Assembly: GCF_004403945.1 (NCBI RefSeq)
Contig: NZ_SOHM01000008.1
Coordinates: forward strand, 186,743-250,742
Length of the DNA: 64,000 bases
From: Cryobacterium lactosi
Lineage (GTDB): Bacteria > Actinomycetota > Actinomycetes > Actinomycetales > Microbacteriaceae
Reading direction: 5' to 3'
In this document: positions 16,199 to 23,755 of the stretch, one piece after another
How positions within the stretch are numbered: position 1 is the stretch's first letter
Layout: each line of letters opens with the position of its first letter
Program-made: the position numbers and the translations under genes
The notes under the pieces: model-generated
Database searches by the model: none
Told to the model about the DNA's origin: nothing
The model's input: the letters and a program-made list of their open reading frames with translations, nothing else

Positions 16199-17254
16199 AT
16201 GGAAATCGGCGCCTACAGCTTCGGCGACACCCCGTTGAACCCCGACGGCAGCCCGCGCAGCACGGCGGAGGGCATCCGCAACCTCTTCGACGCCATCGTG
16301 GTGGCCGACCGGGCGGGGCTGGACTACTTCGGCATCGGCGAGCACCACACCGTGAGCATGCCCGCGTCCTCCCCCGGCGCCGTGATCGCCGCGGCGGCCG
16401 CGGCCACCAGCCAGATCATCCTCGGCAGCGCGGCGAGCATCATCAGCACGGATGACCCGGTGCGGGTGTTCCAGCAGCTCGCCACCGCCGATGCCATCTC
16501 CGGCGGCGGCCGGGTGGAGATCACCGCGGGTCGGGGCTCCTCCGTCGAGACGTTCCCCCTGTTCGGCTACGACCTGGCCGACTACGACCGGCTCTACGCG
16601 GAGAAGCTCGACCTGCTGATGACCATCAACAACAGCCCCACCGAGACGGTGAGCTGGTCGGGCACCGTGCGCCCCACGCTCGACGAGTTGGCCGTGGTTC
16701 CCCGGCCGTTCGCCGGCCGGCTGCCGATCTGGCTGGCCACCGGCGGCAACGCGGCGTCGTCGGCCCGGGCCGGCAAGCTCGGCCTGCCGGTGTCGTACGG
16801 CATCATCGGCGGTGAGCCGCACCGATTCAAGCCGCTCACCGAGCTGTACCGCCGGTCGGCCGCGCAGGCCGGACACACCGAGGGCGTCGATGCGGAGAAC
16901 ATCAAGGTGTCGGTGGCCACGTTCGGCCTGGTCGCGCCGACGAAGCAGGAGGCGCTGGACCGGTTCTACCCCGGCTGGCACAACCTCAACGTGGAGATGG
17001 GCCGGCTGCGCGGCTGGGGTGCCCCCGACCGCCGCCAGTACCTGGCCCAGAGCCACGCACCTGGCGCGTACTACGTGGGCGACCCCGACGACGTCGCTGA
17101 ACGCATCGTGCACCTGCACGGCTACCTCGGCCACATGCGGCACTTCCTGCAGGGCGACCTGGGCGGTCTGCCGCACGAGCACCTGCTGGAGTCGCTCACC
17201 CTGCTGGCCACCGAGGTGAAGCCCCGCGTGGCCCGGCTGCTCGCCGCGAAGTAG
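16199..17254 (+). CDS. Luciferase-like (LLM class) flavin-dependent monooxygenase
   Basis: About 351 aa. A TIM-barrel opening ([11 protein letters not shown]), then [11 protein letters not shown], the classic flavin-face motif, then [31 protein letters not shown] with GRGSS, all typical of bacterial luciferase-family enzymes of group 2. It would use FMNH2 or F420H2 and oxygen on an unknown substrate. GAGGAC lies upstream of the ATG. The gap to the preceding gene contains the large palindrome at 16097-16167, which would form a hairpin in the transcript just before this gene. Confidence 0.88.
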   Translation: [351 protein letters not shown]

Positions 17255-17319
17255 GCGGTGAGACCGGGTCACCAGGTCTCGACAAGCTCGACCGACGACG
17301 AGTTCGGCGAGACCGCCTA
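17252..17319. repeat. Structured intergenic repeat-like sequence
   Basis: TAGGCGGT (17252-17259) pairs with ACCGCCTA (17312-17319). Inside, GAGACC (17260-17265) pairs with GGTCTC (17275-17280), and a further CGAGACC at 17308-17314 competes for the same partner. The word ggtctcgacaagctcgacc resembles a recurring intergenic sequence in this family, from memory. It lies between convergent genes and may also terminate transcription. Confidence 0.5.
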
Positions 17320-17335
17320 GGTGGGTTGTGTCACC

Positions 17336-18691
17336 TCAGCGGCGCGGGCGTATCAGCGCAACGGCTTCGCAGTCGTAGCTCTGGGAGCTGGCCATGGTGC
17401 CGCGGAACCAGAGCAACGTGACCCGGGTGCGATCGCCGGGCGCCACGATCGGCCGGAGGTTGTCCACGGCGGAGTTCTCGGTGACCGGCGTCCACGACCA
17501 GGTCCGGCCGGCGTCCCCGGTGCGGCCGTGGAAGATCTCGTGGTGCGGCAGCGGCGTTTCGTTGCGCGGGTCGATCGGCAGCGACGCGTACACGGAATCC
17601 AGGTCGTCCGGGTCGATGGCGACGAGCCCCGTGTAGTCCTGCTCGTGCGGGAGCAGCCCCGCTCCGGCCCGAGCGAGCGGATGCGCCCGCCAGGTGCCCC
17701 CTGGCGTGTGCCGGGCGTAGAAGAACCGGTGGTCCGGCACCGGGCGCATCCGCTCGTAGGCCTCGCCGGGGTTGCCCGAATCGGGGGCGCCGGGCCCTGG
17801 GCCGCCGCGCGTCGACAGCACCGCCGCGAGCGTGCCGTCCGCGGCCCGGCGGATGTCGACGGTCCAGGCGTGCGACATGCGCTCCCCGCCCCAGACCGAG
17901 CTGGAGGTCAGCACTGTGCTCGCGGCGAGCACCGTCGTCAGTCTCACCTGCGACGGCGCCTCGCCGGTGAGTACGCGGGTGTCGATGACCGTGCCGTCGG
18001 TGCCGTGCAGCGCTCCCTGCTCGAGGTAGCCGTGGTAGATGCTGTTGTCGTAGTCCCGGGGATGGTGGTCGGTGGTGACCAGATCGATGCGGGTCTGCGT
18101 CGACACGTAGCGGGTGTACCCGTTGACGTAGCCGATCTTGGGTCTCGTGAAGAGCTTGCCCGAATAGTTCCAGGTATCGCCGTCGTCGTCGGAGACGAGG
18201 GCACATTGATCGTCGTTCACCGCGCGCGCGAAGCAGTACAGCCGGCCGTCGAGCTTATGCAGGTTGGAGTAGGTCACCCCGATGCCACCGGTGTGCGGGC
18301 TCCAGTCGAAGCGGCGCTCTGGCCCCCAGAGTCGCGGATCGCCGGGTTCGCTGATACGCCAGCGGGTGAGGTCGTCGGTCTTGTGCTTCGTATAGACGGC
18401 GAGCCAACGACCGTCGGCCCGGCGCCAGAGGGCGGGCGCGTTGTGATCGTCGGCCTCGAGGTTCTCGTGCAGCACGACGACCTCACTCGCCCCGGTGCCC
18501 AGGTCCACCACGGCGAGCTCGATGTTGCCGTCGCGGCGGGCGCCGTCCGGGCCGTCGGCCGAAGCGACGGAGCCCACAAGGAGAAGGCCGGCGCCCGGGT
18601 CCACGACCGCGCGTTCGTCTTGGAACCAGCACCAGGCGGCGTTGTCGTTGATGACAACCGGTGGTGACGGAACGGGTGTCGGCGTCCTCAT
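17336..18691 (-). CDS. BNR/Asp-box beta-propeller protein (sialidase- or lyase-like)
   Basis: About 451 aa from ATG 18691, which has GGGAGG 7 nt upstream; the open frame extends 47 codons further without a ribosome site. Two Asp-box turns are visible (SDDDGDTW; GDAGRTW). The opening NDNAAWCWFQDERAV and DDHNAPALWRR resemble the BNR_4 family, some of whose members degrade polysaccharides. No signal peptide is seen, so it is probably cytosolic. The sialidase arginine triad is not evident, so I do not call it a sialidase. It is about 2 kb from the sialic-acid operon but is not part of it. Confidence 0.75.
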   Translation of the reverse strand: MRTPTPVPSPPVVINDNAAWCWFQDERAVVDPGAGLLLVGSVASADGPDGARRDGNIELAVVDLGTGASEVVVLHENLEADDHNAPALWRRADGRWLAVYTKHKTDDLTRWRISEPGDPRLWGPERRFDWSPHTGGIGVTYSNLHKLDGRLYCFARAVNDDQCALVSDDDGDTWNYSGKLFTRPKIGYVNGYTRYVSTQTRIDLVTTDHHPRDYDNSIYHGYLEQGALHGTDGTVIDTRVLTGEAPSQVRLTTVLAASTVLTSSSVWGGERMSHAWTVDIRRAADGTLAAVLSTRGGPGPGAPDSGNPGEAYERMRPVPDHRFFYARHTPGGTWRAHPLARAGAGLLPHEQDYTGLVAIDPDDLDSVYASLPIDPRNETPLPHHEIFHGRTGDAGRTWSWTPVTENSAVDNLRPIVAPGDRTRVTLLWFRGTMASSQSYDCEAVALIRPRR

Positions 18692-18861
18692 CGGGTGACC
18701 TCCCGGGGAGCACGGAACAGCTCCTGCATCGGGCTCACCTCCATCGGCTTCGGCCAACGGTAGCCGATTGCGGCGATGCCCGGCAAGCCCTTTCCCAGAT
18801 GCTCGCGGGCGTGGCCGGGCCCGGGATGGCACCCCGGCCGACCGGGGGTACGGTGGGTCGC

Positions 18862-19740
18862 ATGACGGATGCGGCGCTGATCGGTGCGGTGAGCGCGCCC
18901 GACCTGCAGGTGATGACCTACAACATCCGCCGCCGGGTGCCCACCCTGAGGGCGGGCAGCCCCGACCGGTGGGATGCCCGCAAACTGCTGCTGCATCGCC
19001 TGCTCACGGCGGAGCAGCCCACGCTACTGGGCGCACAGGAGGCGCTGGTCGACCAGGTGGATTTTGTGGCCGACGCGCTCGGCCCGCACTACCGGTGGGT
19101 GGGCCGCGGCCGGCATGCCGCCGGGCGCGACGAGCACAATCCGATCTTCTACGACAGCCGGCGCCTGCATCTGACCGCATGGCAACAGCGGGCGCTTTCG
19201 GCCACGCCGCACGCGCACGGGTCGCGCTCCTGGGGCAATCTCACCCGGCGGGTGGTGGTGTCGGCCGACTTCACCGATCTCGCCACGGGCACCCGCCTGC
19301 TGGCCTTCAACACCCACTTCGACCACCTCTCCTGGCGCTCCAGGCTCACCTCGGCAGAGTTCATCCTGGCCCTGGTCAACAGCGCTCACGCCGCCGAACC
19401 TGACGCCGCGATCGTGGTGACCGGTGACCTGAACGCCACCGTGGAATCCGCCGTCTACCGGCGTCTGACCGGGGAAGGTGCGCTTCGGGACTCCTGGTTG
19501 GTGGCCGCCGAACGCCTGACCCCGCAGTGGGGCACCTTCTCGGGATACCGGCGCCAGCGGCGCGGCGGGGCCCGCATCGACTACGTGCTGGTGGGGCCCG
19601 GCGTCGAGGTGGCGAGCACGGGTATCAACGCCGCCAGGTTCGACGGCCGGTCGGCGTCCGACCACGAGCCCGTGCAAGCGGTACTGCGGCACGCGGCACC
19701 CCACCCGGCGCGCTCCTCCGCCGGCCGCCAATCCGACTAG
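18862..19740 (+). CDS. Endonuclease/exonuclease/phosphatase-family hydrolase
   Basis: About 292 aa. EEP-superfamily motifs in order: LQVMTYNIRR, LLGAQEALVDQ (metal-binding Glu), FNTHFDHLS, VVTGDLNATVES, and the C-terminal SDHEPVQAV with catalytic His. Such proteins hydrolyse phosphodiesters or sugar phosphates; without a signal peptide it is probably cytosolic. TACGGT ends 7 nt before the ATG and no ribosome site is present, so the message is probably leaderless. Confidence 0.88.
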   Translation: MTDAALIGAVSAPDLQVMTYNIRRRVPTLRAGSPDRWDARKLLLHRLLTAEQPTLLGAQEALVDQVDFVADALGPHYRWVGRGRHAAGRDEHNPIFYDSRRLHLTAWQQRALSATPHAHGSRSWGNLTRRVVVSADFTDLATGTRLLAFNTHFDHLSWRSRLTSAEFILALVNSAHAAEPDAAIVVTGDLNATVESAVYRRLTGEGALRDSWLVAAERLTPQWGTFSGYRRQRRGGARIDYVLVGPGVEVASTGINAARFDGRSASDHEPVQAVLRHAAPHPARSSAGRQSD

Positions 19741-19750
19741 TGTGCTGGCC

Positions 19751-20365
19751 ATGATCCATACATTGCTGCGACGGCCGTCCGGCGTCGCGGAAGCCACGGC
19801 CGACGCGCTGCGGGCGCTGGCCGTGGTCGGCATCGTCGTCGCCGGCATCGGCTGGGGCCCGATGTCGGGGCTGAGCCTGGCGGTGGTGGCCGTGGCCATG
19901 CTGCTCCCCCGGTTCCTGGAGCTCCGGCCGAGCGTTGACATCGCCTTCGGCGCCGTGGTGCTCGTGGCGGTTTGGAGCAGCGTGCTGGGGATCTACATCA
20001 CCACTCGCTGGTGGGACCTGCCGGTGCACTTCCTCACCAACGGACTCTGCGCCGCGCTTCTCTACATAGTCCTTGTGCAGTTCGGCATCCTGGCCGACGC
20101 GGGCACGCTCCCCCGGCCCGTGCTGTCCGCCGCCGTGGTGACCACGGCGCTGGGCTTGGCGCTCGGCGTGCTCTGGGAGGTCTTCGAGTGGGTCGGGCAC
20201 ACCTTCCTCGACCCGGAGATCTTCGTCGGCTACAACGACTCGATCGGCGACCTCGTCTGGGGCGGCGCCGGGGCGCTGCTCGCGGGGTGCGGCATGCACT
20301 ATTTCACCGGTCCGTCCACAGACCGGGCCGGACGCACCGCCGGACTCGACCCTGCGGACTTCTAG
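19751..20365 (+). CDS. YjdF/DUF2238-like membrane protein
   Basis: About 204 aa with five or six helices (LAVVGIVVAGIGWGP, LSLAVVAVAMLLPRFLELRPS, FGAVVLVAVWSSVLGIYI). A conserved patch PVHFLTNGLCAALLY, then GVLWEVFEWVGHTFL and NDSIGDLVWGGAGALLA, matches integral membrane proteins of the YjdF type, with conserved D, H, W, E and N/D residues. ATG 19751 is chosen because TAGTGT (19738-19743) ends 7 nt upstream, giving a leaderless start; the in-frame GTG at 19742 lies inside this box. Function unknown. Confidence 0.8.
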   Translation: MIHTLLRRPSGVAEATADALRALAVVGIVVAGIGWGPMSGLSLAVVAVAMLLPRFLELRPSVDIAFGAVVLVAVWSSVLGIYITTRWWDLPVHFLTNGLCAALLYIVLVQFGILADAGTLPRPVLSAAVVTTALGLALGVLWEVFEWVGHTFLDPEIFVGYNDSIGDLVWGGAGALLAGCGMHYFTGPSTDRAGRTAGLDPADF

Positions 20366-20369
20366 CGGG

Positions 20370-21047
20370 TCAGCGCGCGACCGATTCCGCGAACCAGGTG
20401 GTGATGGTCGTCGGATGCGTGATGGCCGTGCCGACGACAACGGCGAACGCCCCGGAGTCGATGCAGGCCGACGCTTGGGTCGGGGTGTGAACGCGGCCCT
20501 CCGCGATGACCGGGATCGGCAGGACGGCAGCGAGGATACGCAGCACCTCGAGGTCGGGTCCGTCGGTCTTCGTCCGTTCCCCGGTGTAGCCGCACAGGGT
20601 GGTGCCCACACAGTCGGCGCCCGCTGCGTAGGCGGCGATGCCGTCAGCCACCGACCCCACGTCAGCCATGACCAGGGCGGTCGTCTGCTCGTGGATGCGG
20701 TCGATGGTTTCCGCCAGGCTCAGGCCGTCGGGCCGGGCGCGACGGGTGCCGTCGATGGCGACGATTTCGGCGCCGGCGGCGATCACGGCCAGTGCATGTT
20801 CGAGGGTCGGCGTGATGAACACGTCATCATCGCCGTCCTTCCAGAGGCCGATCTGCGGCAGCGCCACGCGCTCGTGGATCAAGCGGATGTCGTCGAGACC
20901 CTGGGCGCGGATGCCCACGGCGCCGCCGCGCACGGCGGCTTCGGCGATCTGGGTCATGGTCTCGGGGTGCCGCATGGGCTCGGCCGGGTAGGCCTGGCAC
21001 GACACGATGAGGCCGCCCTTGAGCGCGGCGAGGTGGGCGTGCGTCAT
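20370..21047 (-). CDS. nanE: N-acetylmannosamine-6-phosphate 2-epimerase
   Basis: About 225 aa TIM barrel. LKGGLIVSCQAYPAEPM is the NanE opening; GAVGIRAQGLDDI, ALPQIGLWKDG, ITPTLEHALAVIAAGAEIVAIDGTRR (phosphate/catalytic lysine and acidic region), LVMADVGSVADG and VGTTLCGYTGE follow in family order. It converts ManNAc-6-P to GlcNAc-6-P. It is the last gene of the minus-strand operon, 13 nt after the kinase. NagA and NagB, needed for the next steps, are not in the window. Confidence 0.92.
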   Translation of the reverse strand: MTHAHLAALKGGLIVSCQAYPAEPMRHPETMTQIAEAAVRGGAVGIRAQGLDDIRLIHERVALPQIGLWKDGDDDVFITPTLEHALAVIAAGAEIVAIDGTRRARPDGLSLAETIDRIHEQTTALVMADVGSVADGIAAYAAGADCVGTTLCGYTGERTKTDGPDLEVLRILAAVLPIPVIAEGRVHTPTQASACIDSGAFAVVVGTAITHPTTITTWFAESVAR

Positions 21048-21060
21048 GGAATAGATCCGT

Positions 21061-22008
21061 TCACGGTGTCAGAGATGCGGTGTTGGGGAGTGCGGGGGCG
21101 GCGGTGTTGATGAGGGAAGCCGCGCCGACGATGGCCGAGTTCGCGCCCAGGGAGGTCGGCACGATCCGGCAGCCGGCCAGCAGGCCCATCGCTTCGGCGC
21201 GGGCCTGGCTCTCCACGGTATTCCACCAGCGGGAACCGGCGGCAGCGAGGCCCCCGCCGACGATGACGAGGTCGGGGTCGACGCTGTTGATCGAGCCGCC
21301 GATCGAGCGGCCCAGCGCGGTGGCGGCGACGCCGATCACCTCTGCCGCCAGGGCGTCACCGGCGTCGGCTCTGGCGAAGATCTCCCGGGTGTCCCCTGGC
21401 TCGGTTCCGCCGCGGCGCAGATACGCCTGGAGGATCGCGGGCCCCGAGGCGATGACCTCAAGGTGGCCGGTACCGCCGCAGGTGCAGGACAGCCCCGCGG
21501 CTTCCGTGGCGGGGACGTGGCCGTAGTGGCCCGCGGCCCCGTGCCGACCGGCCTGCAGCACGCCGTCGATCACGAGCGCACCGCCGATCCCGGTGCCCGC
21601 GGCGATCACGAGCACCGTGCGCTCGCCCCGGCCGGCGCCGTGCACCGCCTCGCCGATGGCGTGTGCGTGCACATCGTTGACCGTGGCCACGGGCATGCCC
21701 AGCCGGCGCTCGATCTCGGCGCCGAGCCGCGTTCCCGCCCAGCCGGGCAGGGAGCTCGTGGCGAACTGCACGGTGCGGCTCACCGGGTCGATCACACCCG
21801 CCGCGCCGATCCCGCACCCGGCGATCACGACGCCGGGTGCGGATGCGGTGAGGCTGGTGGCGAGGTCGACGATGGTCTGGAGAATGGCCTCCGGACCCTC
21901 GGCCGCCGGCGTCGGCGCTGAGCGCTGCCGGGTGACAACACCACCGGGGGTGACGAGTCCCGCCGCGATCTTGGTGCCGCCGAGGTCGACGCCGAGTGTG
22001 ACTGTCAT
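21061..22008 (-). CDS. nanK: ROK-family kinase, probable N-acetylmannosamine kinase
   Basis: About 315 aa. ATP motif LGVDLGGTKIAAGLV, catalytic Asp in TVNDVHAHAIGEA, GTGIGGALVIDG and the zinc segment SCTCGGTGHLEVIASG. In most ROK kinases the last position of C-x-C-G-x-x-G-C is Cys; here it is His, which may still bind zinc. The start overlaps the lyase stop by 4 bp (ATGA), so the two are coupled. Position between lyase and epimerase supports ManNAc phosphorylation. Confidence 0.88.
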   Translation of the reverse strand: MTVTLGVDLGGTKIAAGLVTPGGVVTRQRSAPTPAAEGPEAILQTIVDLATSLTASAPGVVIAGCGIGAAGVIDPVSRTVQFATSSLPGWAGTRLGAEIERRLGMPVATVNDVHAHAIGEAVHGAGRGERTVLVIAAGTGIGGALVIDGVLQAGRHGAAGHYGHVPATEAAGLSCTCGGTGHLEVIASGPAILQAYLRRGGTEPGDTREIFARADAGDALAAEVIGVAATALGRSIGGSINSVDPDLVIVGGGLAAAGSRWWNTVESQARAEAMGLLAGCRIVPTSLGANSAIVGAASLINTAAPALPNTASLTP

Positions 22009-22931
22009 CGCACCAGCAGGCCTGCGCGGTCGACGATGGCCTGGATCCGCTCGACGGTGTCGCCGGTGAGGGCGGGTACCGGCGGCGACATCCGGTTGGT
22101 CGAGATGATGTCCAGGTGCGCGAGGGCGGTCTTGAACGCGCCGAGACCGGCCGCTTCACCGCTGACGCCGGAGGCCTGGAAGACGATCTCGAACAGTTCG
22201 GACAGTTCGTCCTGGATGCGGCGAACGGCCTCCCAGTCGCCCTCCTTCGACGCGGCGAACAGGTCGACGTAGCGCTTCGGGTCGACGTTGCCGAGGCCGG
22301 GCACCACACCGTCGGCGCCGAGCAGCAGGGCGCCGTCGACGACGACCTCGTGGCCGGTGAAGACCACCAGGGGGCTGCCGGCGGCCCGGTTGGCCATCAC
22401 CAGCCGGCGGAAGCCGACGTCGTCACCGCTGGAGTCCTTGACACCGGCGATGATGCCCTCGGTGCCCAGGCGGATGAGCATGTCGAGGCTGAGCTTGTTG
22501 TGCACCCGCACCGGGACGTCGTAGGCGAAGATCGGCAGCGTCGTCGCGGCGGCGAGCAGACGGAAGTGGGTTTCGATCTCGGCCTGGTTCGGCAGCGTGT
22601 AGAACGGGGCTGTCGCCACGATCGCGTCGACGCCGGCGGCCTCGGCCAGGCGGATCTGCGCCACGACGCGCGCCGGGGTCATGTCGTTGACGCCGGTCAT
22701 GACCTTGACGCGGCCGGCGGAGATGCGCACGGCTTCGGTGAGGACGAGGGTGCGGTCGGCGTCGGAGAGGAAGGCGACCTCGCCGGAGGAGCCCAGCACG
22801 AACAGGCCGTCGACGCCGGCGTCGATGAGGTGGTTGACGAGCCGCTCGAAGGACTCGAGATCGATGGCTCCGTCAGCTGTGAGAGGGGTGACAAGAGGGG
22901 GAACGACTCCGCCGAAGGTGGGTGCTGACAT
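22005..22931 (-). CDS. nanA: DHDPS-family aldolase, probable N-acetylneuraminate lyase
   Basis: About 308 aa. Family motifs: GVVPPLVTPLTADG, GLFVLGSSGEVAFLS, ATAPFYTLP, IFAYDVPVRVHNK with Tyr137, and GIIAGVKDSSGDD with Schiff-base Lys165. Both catalytic residues fall at the same numbers as in E. coli NanA. The GSSGE loop differs from the GSTGE of classical NanA, so another 2-keto acid is possible, but linkage to nanK and nanE supports sialic-acid cleavage to ManNAc and pyruvate. It follows the transporter ATPase by 20 nt. Confidence 0.85.
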   Translation of the reverse strand: MSAPTFGGVVPPLVTPLTADGAIDLESFERLVNHLIDAGVDGLFVLGSSGEVAFLSDADRTLVLTEAVRISAGRVKVMTGVNDMTPARVVAQIRLAEAAGVDAIVATAPFYTLPNQAEIETHFRLLAAATTLPIFAYDVPVRVHNKLSLDMLIRLGTEGIIAGVKDSSGDDVGFRRLVMANRAAGSPLVVFTGHEVVVDGALLLGADGVVPGLGNVDPKRYVDLFAASKEGDWEAVRRIQDELSELFEIVFQASGVSGEAAGLGAFKTALAHLDIISTNRMSPPVPALTGDTVERIQAIVDRAGLLVR

Positions 22932-22951
22932 AGTTGGTGCTCCTGTTTTCT

Positions 22952-23755
22952 TTAGTTATGGATGAGAAGGCTGGGGGCCGCACCGAGGAGGGTGCGGGTG
23001 TAGGGATCGGTCGGGTTGGTGAAGACCTGCTCTGCAGATCCTTCTTCGACCACGGAACCGGACTTCATGACGACGATCCGGTCGGAGACGTAGCGCACGG
23101 TCTGGATGTCGTGGGAGATGAAGGCCATGCCGAGGTTGAGCCCCACCTTCAGGTCGCTCAACAGGTTGAGGATCTGGGCGCGCACCGACACATCCAGGGC
23201 ACTGGTCGGTTCGTCGGCGATGATGACGTCGGGTTCGAGCGCGAGTGCCCTGGCGATGGCCACGCGCTGACGCTGACCGCCCGAGACCTGACCGGGGAAG
23301 ACGTCGCTGGTGGAGGCGGGCAGCCCGACGAGGTCGAGCAGCTCGCGCACCCGGGCCTCTCGCTGCGCCAGGGTGCCGATGCCGTGCACCCGGAGCGGGT
23401 CCATCAGCACATCGTGCACGCTCATGCGGGCGTTCAACGCGGTAGAGGGGTCCTGGAAGATGATGGACACCGACTTGCCGTAGGCCCGGGCCGTGGCCCG
23501 GTCACGCTTGACGATGTTGCGTCCCTTGAACGACACCGTGCCGCTGGTCGGCTCCTGCAGTCCCACCATCACCCTGGCGAGGGTGGACTTGCCGCAGCCG
23601 GACTCCCCGACGATGCCGATGGTCTCGCCGCGGTTGAGGGTCAGACTCACCGCGTTGACGGCGTGCACCTTGTCCCGGCGGAACAGGGTTCCGGTGCGGG
23701 CGGTGTGGATGACGTGGATGTCGTCGAGCCGCAGAATCTCGTTGGCGGTGCTCAT
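22952..23755 (-). CDS. Oligopeptide-type ABC transporter ATPase (OppF/DppF-like)
   Basis: About 267 aa. Walker A GESGCGKS at residues 50-57, signature VSGGQRQRVAIARAL, Walker B VIIADEPTSALD, and a C-terminal segment PYTRTLLGAAPS as in OppF proteins, although the long FeS-type tail is missing. The start overlaps the fused permease-ATPase stop by 4 bp (ATGA). It would form the second nucleotide-binding subunit of the importer with the ATPase half of the fusion. Context points to sialic acid as substrate. Confidence 0.92.
   Translation of the reverse strand: MSTANEILRLDDIHVIHTARTGTLFRRDKVHAVNAVSLTLNRGETIGIVGESGCGKSTLARVMVGLQEPTSGTVSFKGRNIVKRDRATARAYGKSVSIIFQDPSTALNARMSVHDVLMDPLRVHGIGTLAQREARVRELLDLVGLPASTSDVFPGQVSGGQRQRVAIARALALEPDVIIADEPTSALDVSVRAQILNLLSDLKVGLNLGMAFISHDIQTVRYVSDRIVVMKSGSVVEEGSAEQVFTNPTDPYTRTLLGAAPSLLIHN

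Noticed and set aside
17336-18691. Secreted sialidase
   Set aside because: No signal peptide after the supported start, and the sialidase RIP motif and arginine triad could not be identified despite two Asp-boxes.
18692-18832. N-terminal extension of the BNR protein (start at 18832)
   Set aside because: The 47 extra codons are Arg/Pro/Gly-rich with no domain character, while GGGAGG sits 7 nt before ATG 18691.
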